This document shows positions 25,373 through 31,670 of a stretch of 64,000 nt of DNA, piece after piece. A model generated the notes under the pieces. The model ran no database searches. It was not told the DNA's origin and saw nothing but the letters and a program-made list of their open reading frames with translations. Every line of letters begins with the position of its first letter. Position 1 is the stretch's first letter. Both the position numbers and the translations under genes were made by a program. The DNA is taken from assembly GCF_039523415.1 (NCBI RefSeq), contig NZ_BAAAFG010000002.1:186001-250000 (forward strand). Reading direction: 5' to 3'. This DNA comes from Gangjinia marincola (lineage in GTDB: Bacteria; Bacteroidota; Bacteroidia; Flavobacteriales; Flavobacteriaceae).

Positions 25373-26653
25373 TTATTTTTTATAGATCTCACCATTCTTC
25401 ATCACAAACACCACATTTTCCATTGTCTCTATCTTTTTGGTAGGATCGTCATTCACTGCGATAATATCGGCTAAAAATCCTTTTTTGAGCTGACCTAACT
25501 GGTCATCCATTTCAAGTACTTTCGCGTTTACTACAGTTGCCGATTGAATAGCTTCCATCACCGGCATGCCTGCTTCAACCATATACCCAAACTCTTTGGC
25601 ATTTTCTCCATGAGGAAATACCCCTGCATCTGTTCCAAACGCAATTCCGACTCCGGTTTTATAGGCGTTTTTAAACGTATTCTGAATTTTAGGCCCAATT
25701 TCTAAGGCTTTAGGAACTATAATCGCAGGGTAATAGCCTTCAATTTTAGCTTTTCCTGTCACGTATTTTCCTGCGGTAATCGTTGGAACGAGATAGGCAT
25801 CTTTTTCTTTCATCAACGCCATAGTTTCGGCACTCATAAGCGTTCCATGTTCAATGGTCTTCACTCCGGCTCTCACCGCTCTTTGCATGCCCTCATCACC
25901 GTGCGCATGTGCAGCTACCTGCATGCCATAATCCTTTGCTGTTGTAACAATAGCCTTCATTTCCTTCTCGGTAAACTGAGGGTTTTTTCCACTTTTAGCT
26001 ACGCTTAGTACACCACCTGTTGCAGTGATCTTAATCCAGTCAGCTCCATTTTTATAGCGTTGACGAACTGCTTTTGCAGCATCCTCAATACCATTTATTA
26101 CTCCTTCAGCAGGACCGGGATCTCCCATCAGTTCTTTGCGTCTTCCATTTGTAGGATCAGCATGACCTCCTGTGGTACCTATAGCTTTTTCGGCAGTAAA
26201 AATTCTTGGCCCCTCTACTTTACCGGCATTAATGGCATTTCGCAGCGAAACATTTACACCACTTCCACCTAAATCCCGAACAGTTGTAAAACCCGCAAAT
26301 AAGGTACGTTTTGCAATTTCCTGTGCGTTATAGGCTACATCGGCATCATTTAACACAAACGGCTCTAAATACTTATTTTTACTTGTCTCACTCTCAATAT
26401 GGACGTGCATGTCAATGAGCCCTGGCATAACGACCTTATCGCTCAAATCAATAATCGTTACATCGTTTCGCCTGGAAGTTGATTTTCCATCCTCAATGTT
26501 TATAATCATGTTCCCTTCTACGATGATGGTTTTATTTGTAAGAATTTTACCAGATTGGGTATCAACGAGTTTTCCGCATTGAATATAAGTTTGTTGACCA
26601 TACATCGCTGCGAAAGACGCAAAAAGGCAAAATGTTATTAGGAGATGTTTCAT
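25373..26653 (-). CDS. Exported amidohydrolase family protein
   Basis: A 426-residue secreted metal-dependent hydrolase. The signal peptide ends near AAMYGQ (residue 20). The first metal motif HVH is at 83-85 (DMHVHIES). Further family segments are TTVRDLGGSG, DWIKITATGGV (metal-bridging lysine region), AAHAHGDEGM, EHGT and GTDAGVFPHG. The arrangement resembles imidazolonepropionase-like and prolidase-type (Xaa-Pro) amidohydrolases, commonly exported in Bacteroidota. Substrate unknown. It is 26 bp downstream of the DegT-type gene and may be co-transcribed with it. Confidence 0.9.
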   Translation of the reverse strand: MKHLLITFCLFASFAAMYGQQTYIQCGKLVDTQSGKILTNKTIIVEGNMIINIEDGKSTSRRNDVTIIDLSDKVVMPGLIDMHVHIESETSKNKYLEPFVLNDADVAYNAQEIAKRTLFAGFTTVRDLGGSGVNVSLRNAINAGKVEGPRIFTAEKAIGTTGGHADPTNGRRKELMGDPGPAEGVINGIEDAAKAVRQRYKNGADWIKITATGGVLSVAKSGKNPQFTEKEMKAIVTTAKDYGMQVAAHAHGDEGMQRAVRAGVKTIEHGTLMSAETMALMKEKDAYLVPTITAGKYVTGKAKIEGYYPAIIVPKALEIGPKIQNTFKNAYKTGVGIAFGTDAGVFPHGENAKEFGYMVEAGMPVMEAIQSATVVNAKVLEMDDQLGQLKKGFLADIIAVNDDPTKKIETMENVVFVMKNGEIYKK

Positions 26654-26679
26654 AGTTGGTTAAGTATCACTAGTGAGGT

Positions 26680-27849
26680 TTAATTTTGGATAAACTCTTT
26701 TACTTTAGCAGTAATAAATTCAATTTGTTCATCATCCAGTTCGGTATGCATGGGCAGAGAAATTACTTCATCACTAATGGTATTAGTGACCTCAAAATTC
26801 TTCTCATCATAATGTTTATCGGCATATGCTTTTTGTTTATGTAGCGGAATAGGATAATACACCCCGCAAGGTATTCCGTTTTCATTCAAATGCTTGACCA
26901 AACCATCCCTATCTACATCTTTCACTTTCAAGGTGTATTGATGAAATACGTGGCAATCACAATCGTTGCAGTAGTTACTGCTTCCGCTTGACGGGCAATG
27001 TTGTTCTACCTTAGGAGTAATAATTTGCTCAACCTCTTTAAAAGCCTCATTGTATTTTCGCGCAGCACTTCTACGCGCGTTGTTATATGCTTCTAATTTA
27101 GGTAACTTAGCTCTTAATACGGCAGCTTGGATGCTATCCAATCTTGAATTCACTCCAACCACATCGTGGTGATAGCGCTCATACATCCCGTGATTTACAA
27201 TACCGCGAATCGTATGAGCTAAATCATCATCATTGGTAAAAACAGCTCCTCCATCTCCATAACATCCCAAATTTTTTGAAGGAAAAAAAGATGTGGCTCC
27301 AACATGACCTATTGTTCCTGCTTTTTGTTTTGAGCCATTTTTAGAGCGGTAGGATGCTCCAATAGCTTGCGCGTTATCTTCTATCACAAAAAGATCATGC
27401 TCTTTTGCGATATTCATGATCTCATCCATGTTCGCTACCTGACCAAATAGATGGACCGGCACAATCGCTTTTGTTTTAGACGTAATGGCGTGTTTGAGTT
27501 GGTCTATATCAATATTGAACGTATTTGGATCAACATCAATTAATACAGGCGTAAATTGAAGCAATGCGATAACCTCAACAGTAGCTGCAAATGTAAAGTC
27601 TACTGTAATTACCTCATCCCCAGGTTTTAACCCCAAGCCCATCATAGCAACTTGAAGTGCATCTGTCCCATTGGCACAGGGAATAACATGCTTTACACCA
27701 AGGTATTCTTCTAAATCTTGTTGAAAAGCATGTACCTCTGGACCATTAATAAAAGCCGCAGAATCAATTACATTGAACACAGAATTGTTGACTTGATTTT
27801 TAATTTCTTCATATTGACCTTTAAGGTCGACCATTTGAATTTTTTTCAT
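26680..27849 (-). CDS. DegT/DnrJ/EryC1 family sugar aminotransferase, WbpE-like
   Basis: A 389-residue PLP enzyme. The Schiff-base lysine is Lys192 in FFPSKNLGCYGDGG; substrate and cofactor motifs GTDALQVAM, EDNAQAIGA and GVNSRLDSIQAA are intact. The sequence is strongly WbpE-like, the aminotransferase that makes UDP-2,3-diamino sugars from the product of a Gfo/Idh/MocA dehydrogenase such as that at 637-1644. An unusual insertion carries four cysteines (285, 294, 297, 299; CPSS...CNDCDCH). Sugar specificity is inferred. Confidence 0.9.
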   Translation of the reverse strand: MKKIQMVDLKGQYEEIKNQVNNSVFNVIDSAAFINGPEVHAFQQDLEEYLGVKHVIPCANGTDALQVAMMGLGLKPGDEVITVDFTFAATVEVIALLQFTPVLIDVDPNTFNIDIDQLKHAITSKTKAIVPVHLFGQVANMDEIMNIAKEHDLFVIEDNAQAIGASYRSKNGSKQKAGTIGHVGATSFFPSKNLGCYGDGGAVFTNDDDLAHTIRGIVNHGMYERYHHDVVGVNSRLDSIQAAVLRAKLPKLEAYNNARRSAARKYNEAFKEVEQIITPKVEQHCPSSGSSNYCNDCDCHVFHQYTLKVKDVDRDGLVKHLNENGIPCGVYYPIPLHKQKAYADKHYDEKNFEVTNTISDEVISLPMHTELDDEQIEFITAKVKEFIQN

Positions 27850-27938
27850 GAGGGATAACTAGGATTGATTGAAACGAAAATACAAAATAACATTTCCATC
27901 TCCATCAAATTAGCGCTAAAGAAGTATTTTAGCAGTCA

Positions 27939-29195
27939 ATGAAGCTCCTTTACGACCTATCCATACATATTTTTGATGCTTTACTGCCTTTATTCAAAGG
28001 AGTCAATCCTAAACTAAGGTTGTTTGTAGAAGGTAGAAAAAATATTTTCAAAACGCTTGAAAATAGCGATCTCACTCAAAAAAAAACCATCTGGGTTCAT
28101 GCCGCTTCATTAGGTGAGTACGAACAGGCCGTTCCTGTATTGCAAGAGATACGTCACAGATTAAGTGACCATTTTATAGTACTTACGTTTTTTTCACCTT
28201 CAGGGTATGAGAATAAAAAAATGAGTCCGTTGGCAGATTTGATTACATATCTTCCACTGGACACTCCTAAAAATGCTGAACGGTTTATGCAAATAGTCAA
28301 CCCAGACCTTAGTTTTTTTATCAAATATGATATCTGGCCAAATTACCTTCAGCAATTAAAAAAGCTCAAGGGCAAGACCTATTTAGTCTCTGGAGCATTT
28401 AAAAAAACTCAGCTTTATTTTAAATGGTATGGAGGATTTATGCGGAAGGCGCTCAACGCGTTTGACTACATTTTCCTGCAAAACCAGGCTTCTCAACAAC
28501 TATTACATTCCATAGATATTACAGAAACCATTGTAAGTGGCGATACACGATTTGACCGAGTAGCGCATCAAATTGAACAAGATAATACACTCTCATTCAT
28601 AGAAGATTTTGTAAAAGATCAACTGTGTATCGTATGCGGAAGCACTTGGCCTGAAGATGAAAAGATTTTAATAGATTTTATAAACTCTCCTATTGTACAA
28701 GAAAATCGTATTAAAATTGTTATTGCCCCGCATCAAATTAATGATAAGCATATCAATCAGCTAGAAGAAAAGCTAGCTGTAAGCAGTTTTCGCTACTCTA
28801 ACCTTAACGGTCAAACACCCCAGCAAGTTAATGTGTTGATTATTGATGCCATTGGATTTCTAACACGTGCGTATAGTTATGCAGATATTGCTTATGTAGG
28901 CGGAGCGATGGGAGATACTGGTTTACATAATATTTTAGAACCGGCTACCTTTGGAATCCCTATAGTAATTGGACAACATTTTGATGATTTTCCTGAAGCT
29001 AAAAAACTTCGGCAACTAGCAGGATTATACAGCGTAGCTTCGGCAAAAGAGCTTCAAGATATTATGATTAAGCTCATCATGGACGAGAAGTTTCGGCGTC
29101 AAACCGGTATGATCTGCGGACATTACATCAATAGCAATACAGGTGCAACCAGGATAATAATGGAGCATGTAATGAATCAAACAGAAACCGCCTGA
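27939..29195 (+). CDS. waaA: 3-deoxy-D-manno-octulosonic acid (Kdo) transferase
   Basis: A 418-residue inner-membrane-associated glycosyltransferase that attaches Kdo to lipid A precursor. The N-terminus is hydrophobic. The KTIWVHAASLGEYEQA segment contains the conserved acidic catalytic region, and YDIWPNYL, VSGDTRFDRV, GSTWPEDE and YVGGAMGDTGLHNILEPA are family hallmarks. The number of Kdo residues added cannot be told from sequence. The end overlaps the convergent DUF2461 gene by 19 bp. The gene confirms an LPS outer membrane. Confidence 0.94.
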   Translation: MKLLYDLSIHIFDALLPLFKGVNPKLRLFVEGRKNIFKTLENSDLTQKKTIWVHAASLGEYEQAVPVLQEIRHRLSDHFIVLTFFSPSGYENKKMSPLADLITYLPLDTPKNAERFMQIVNPDLSFFIKYDIWPNYLQQLKKLKGKTYLVSGAFKKTQLYFKWYGGFMRKALNAFDYIFLQNQASQQLLHSIDITETIVSGDTRFDRVAHQIEQDNTLSFIEDFVKDQLCIVCGSTWPEDEKILIDFINSPIVQENRIKIVIAPHQINDKHINQLEEKLAVSSFRYSNLNGQTPQQVNVLIIDAIGFLTRAYSYADIAYVGGAMGDTGLHNILEPATFGIPIVIGQHFDDFPEAKKLRQLAGLYSVASAKELQDIMIKLIMDEKFRRQTGMICGHYINSNTGATRIIMEHVMNQTETA

Positions 29196-29830
29196 TTGAG
29201 ATACTGTCTAAATGGTAGCATTTCTTTATATACCTTGATCACATAGGTCTTAAAATTATCATCCATCACTTGTTTTTGAGTGACTTGATGTGAGACCGCA
29301 AAACTCTTGTGTCTTAACAAATCAATATGTTTATGATCACTTGAAAAACCTTTAGGAGATGTTTTCAATAGTTCTTCATCCATAAGCTCTCCAAACATTT
29401 CCTTAAAAGACGATTTAGTTAGAATACTCTTCAATTCATCCCCATTATAATCAATCGCATCTCGAATACTATCCAGGATTTCCTTTTTTGGTTTATAGTA
29501 TCCGCCTGCGATAAATGATTCTGAAGTTCCTAAGTGAATATAAAAATCGCCTTGCTTTGATGCCTGATCTAAACCCGCTCCAAAATGGTCTTTATACGTA
29601 GGTTTATTAGGATGATATAGGAGATTATTATTGATCCTATTGATCGCTTTCTTTCCCGGTGTATCCGTATAATCCTCATGGATCGCAGCTAATTCTTCAT
29701 TTAACTCATTAAGCCATTCTATATACCAATCCCTAACTTCGTGATAGCGTTTGCGATGCTTATCCATCCATTCTTTACTGTTGTTTTTTTGAAGATCTCT
29801 TAAGAATTCATAAAGGGCGTGAAAACTCAT
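29177..29830 (-). CDS. DUF2461 domain protein
   Basis: A 217-residue soluble protein. The DUF2461 signature is clear: LYEFLRDLQKNNSKEWMDKHR at the N-terminus, then INRINNNLLYHPNKPTYKDHFGAGL and GGYYKPKKEILDSIRDAI. The family is widespread in Bacteroidota and lacks a known activity. Its 3' end overlaps waaA on the other strand by 19 bp, so neither has a conventional terminator there. Confidence 0.9.
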   Translation of the reverse strand: MSFHALYEFLRDLQKNNSKEWMDKHRKRYHEVRDWYIEWLNELNEELAAIHEDYTDTPGKKAINRINNNLLYHPNKPTYKDHFGAGLDQASKQGDFYIHLGTSESFIAGGYYKPKKEILDSIRDAIDYNGDELKSILTKSSFKEMFGELMDEELLKTSPKGFSSDHKHIDLLRHKSFAVSHQVTQKQVMDDNFKTYVIKVYKEMLPFRQYLNQAVSV

Positions 29831-29923
29831 TTTTTCTTTTAAAACTAGGTCTTCGATGGCAAATTGAAGATGATTTATGATAAATTTATATCAAAATTTT
29901 AACAATTAAAATAATTAGTTTAT

Positions 29924-29931
29924 TATGTTTG
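29924..29931 (+). promoter_or_regulatory. Candidate -7 box for the first small lipoprotein
   Basis: TATGTTTG fits TAnnTTTG, 24 bases before the start codon. The second lipoprotein gene has an equivalent box at a similar distance (31202-31209). Confidence 0.45.
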
Positions 29932-29955
29932 TTGTCTAATCAATAATTAACACTA

Positions 29956-30279
29956 ATGAAAAAGTCAATTTTTAGCCTTGTAATCCTTGCATTATTAACT
30001 GTTTCTGTCGTTTCATGTAGAGAGACCGCAAAAGAAACCAACGAAGAAGTAGAAGAAATAGAAAATGGTATGGAGGAGATGGAAAATGACGTAGAAGAAG
30101 CGGCAGATGATGCCGAAGGTGCTTTTGAAAATGCGGGAAGAGAAATCGATCAGGAGATTGAGGAAGGCGCAAACGAAGTTAACGAAGCAGCAAATAACGC
30201 AGCAAATGAAGTTAATAAAGCAACTGAAAATGCACAACGTGAATTAAACGAAGAAATCAACGAAACAGACGATAACTAG
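29956..30279 (+). CDS. Small acidic lipoprotein, Ala/Glu/Asn-rich helix (paralogue 1)
   Basis: A 107-residue lipoprotein: signal peptide, lipobox VVSC (Cys21), then a continuous acidic helical sequence with repeated EE, DD and NAANE motifs (EEVEEIENGMEEMENDVEEA, later ANEVNKATENAQRELNEE). Heptad-like spacing suggests a coiled-coil rod anchored to a membrane. It shares the start of the mature part (CRETA) and overall design with 31239-31601. The S24 regulator gene between them is on the other strand. No family function known. Confidence 0.8.
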   Translation: MKKSIFSLVILALLTVSVVSCRETAKETNEEVEEIENGMEEMENDVEEAADDAEGAFENAGREIDQEIEEGANEVNEAANNAANEVNKATENAQRELNEEINETDDN

Positions 30280-30300
30280 TCTAAGCTTGATCTTACTATT

Positions 30301-30327
30301 AAAGGACGTCTCTACGAGGCGTCCTTT
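30301..30327. terminator. Bidirectional terminator overlapping the end of the S24 regulator gene
   Basis: A 12-bp stem (AAAGGACGTCTC with GAGGCGTCCTTT, one wobble) with loop TAC. The regulator stop codon lies at 30312-30314 on the minus strand, so the right arm encodes its last residues (KDAS). Confidence 0.8.
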
Positions 30328-31088
30328 TTTAATTGTCTAAATTCTTCCTTGAGCTCCTCCATTGATTGTTGTAACTCTTTAAGCAGAGCTGAATCGTTAT
30401 TGGTATCCAGTGAAAATGTGAGCTTACTACTCACTGCCCATACTTCTCTTATATCCATCATATTGACCGGCATGGGTGCATATTCTTCATTCAATGAAAC
30501 TAAAATAACTTGTAATGCATTAGGTACTTTTTGCAATTTCTTGATCAAAACAGCATCCTGTAATACGAATACATATATACTTCCAGATTTAGCTTCACTA
30601 AAATTTTCAATTGCTTTGGCAATAACCCAATCACCAGGATAGAATTGTGGCAGCATGCTATCTCCTTCTATTTGAAAACCTCTGTAAGTCGCATTTCGAT
30701 ACTCTTTGATCGGAAATTCGAATGCTGGCAGCTGTTCGATCCATGAGGCATCAGTAATATTTTGAGGATAACCGGCGGCTGCTTTTTGATCAACCAATAA
30801 GATATTTTCATTTCCCTGATTGTCCACCACAACAGACTTAGGTGAAACATTAAGTCCTTTGGGATCCAGGTATTGCTGCATACTATATCCATAAATCCAC
30901 AGGGGATTAATATGGTATTTTCGTAGTAATTGTGTAATTACTCTACCCGAAATCTTTGTACGGCCCCGTTCAATCTCAACCGTAGAATTCTTTATGCCCA
31001 GCTCCTGAGCAAATTCGGCTTGTGTGAAACCCAATTCTTCTCGTACAGCTTTAAAATTCTTAATATGAATATCTGTTTTTTTCATCAT
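30312..31088 (-). CDS. LexA/CI-like regulator: XRE helix-turn-helix plus S24 peptidase domain
   Basis: A 258-residue repressor-type protein. Residues about 10-62 are an XRE helix-turn-helix (REELGFTQAEFAQELGI, then STVEIERGRTKISG). Residues about 95-225 form an S24 self-cleavage domain with nucleophile Ser144 (EGDSMLP), a possible general-base lysine at 183/184 and a candidate cleavage site in AAAGYP (104-108). A charged helix closes the protein. Such proteins self-cleave upon RecA activation and derepress targets. The upstream gap holds dyad sequences and the second lipoprotein's promoter. No phage genes are nearby. Confidence 0.88.
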   Translation of the reverse strand: MMKKTDIHIKNFKAVREELGFTQAEFAQELGIKNSTVEIERGRTKISGRVITQLLRKYHINPLWIYGYSMQQYLDPKGLNVSPKSVVVDNQGNENILLVDQKAAAGYPQNITDASWIEQLPAFEFPIKEYRNATYRGFQIEGDSMLPQFYPGDWVIAKAIENFSEAKSGSIYVFVLQDAVLIKKLQKVPNALQVILVSLNEEYAPMPVNMMDIREVWAVSSKLTFSLDTNNDSALLKELQQSMEELKEEFRQLKKDAS

Positions 31089-31092
31089 GCGT

Positions 31093-31123
31093 TAAATATA
31101 CATATTATGGATTATTTCCACAA
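31093..31123 (-). promoter_or_regulatory. Possible regulator promoter (TTG-N20-TATATTTA)
   Basis: On the minus strand TTG (31121-31123), 20 bases and TATATTTA (31093-31100) resemble the TTG/TAnnTTTG promoter, with the last base mismatched. The -7 box is only 4 bases from the first ATG, which would mean a near-leaderless transcript. An operator-like sequence lies in the spacer. Confidence 0.35.
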
Positions 31124-31140
31124 CTTAATGGAATAATTCC
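31109..31140. promoter_or_regulatory. Two 11-bp operator-like dyads, 21 bp apart
   Basis: GGATTATTTCC (31109-31119) and GGAATAATTCC (31130-31140) match at 9 of 11 positions. The second is a perfect palindrome around a central A. Their centres are 21 bp apart, two helical turns, a spacing suited to a dimeric repressor binding cooperatively. They lie between the S24 regulator and the second lipoprotein gene. Binding is inferred. Confidence 0.45.
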
Positions 31141-31201
31141 TTATTGAATTGTAGAGAACAGAAATTTTAAATCTCTGTTTATCCATTATTCTGAAAATGA
31201 A

Positions 31202-31209
31202 TACCTTTG
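31202..31209 (+). promoter_or_regulatory. Candidate -7 box for the second small lipoprotein
   Basis: TACCTTTG fits TAnnTTTG and lies 29 bases before the start codon. Confidence 0.45.
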
Positions 31210-31238
31210 ATGAAATATAATTTCTAAAACCATTAAAG

Positions 31239-31601
31239 ATGAAAAAACGTTACGTAGTTCTTGCCCTTAGTGCATTAACCCTGTCTCTAACATCATGTAG
31301 AGAAACTGCGAACAAAGCCGAAGAAGCTGCGGCAGAAGTCGAACAAGCCGCAGATGATGCAGCTCAAAAATTAGAAGACGCCGCCGATAAAGCCGGTGAT
31401 ATTATGGAAGATGCTGCTGATGATGCTGAAAAAGTAATGGAAAATGCCGAAGATAAGGTAGACTCTATTATGCATAAAGCCGCAGATAAAGCCGAAGAGG
31501 TTATTGACAAAGCAAAAGAAAAAACGACTGATGCAGTTAATAAAGCTGGAGAAGCTGTAAAAAAAACGACTAATGACGCCGTAAAAAAGATGAATCAGTA
31601 G
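31239..31601 (+). CDS. Small Ala/Lys/Asp-rich lipoprotein (paralogue 2)
   Basis: A 120-residue lipoprotein: signal peptide, lipobox LTSC (Cys20), then an amphipathic helix rich in A, D, E and K with quasi-repeats such as EDAADKAGDIMEDAADDAEK and KAADKAEEVIDKAKEK. The pattern resembles long-helix stress proteins (apolipophorin/YtxH/LEA-like) more than an enzyme. It shares the CRETA start of the mature part with paralogue 1 but is more basic. Starts 150 bp from the divergent S24 regulator. Role unknown. Confidence 0.8.
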   Translation: MKKRYVVLALSALTLSLTSCRETANKAEEAAAEVEQAADDAAQKLEDAADKAGDIMEDAADDAEKVMENAEDKVDSIMHKAADKAEEVIDKAKEKTTDAVNKAGEAVKKTTNDAVKKMNQ

Positions 31602-31617
31602 AACAAATTCACTTTAT

Positions 31618-31662
31618 AAAAAGGCTTTTTGATCAATTTAGTAACGATTAAAAAGCCTTTTT
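31618..31662. terminator. Terminator between lipoprotein 2 and the T9SS protein
   Basis: A perfect 13-bp stem (AAAAAGGCTTTTT/AAAAAGCCTTTTT) with a 19-base loop between convergent 3' ends. Confidence 0.7.
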
Positions 31663-31670
31663 CTTATCTG

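Noticed and set aside
30312..31088. Prophage remnant
   Set aside because: The S24 regulator resembles phage CI, but no integrase, capsid or other phage gene is nearby, and flanking genes are host-type lipoproteins.
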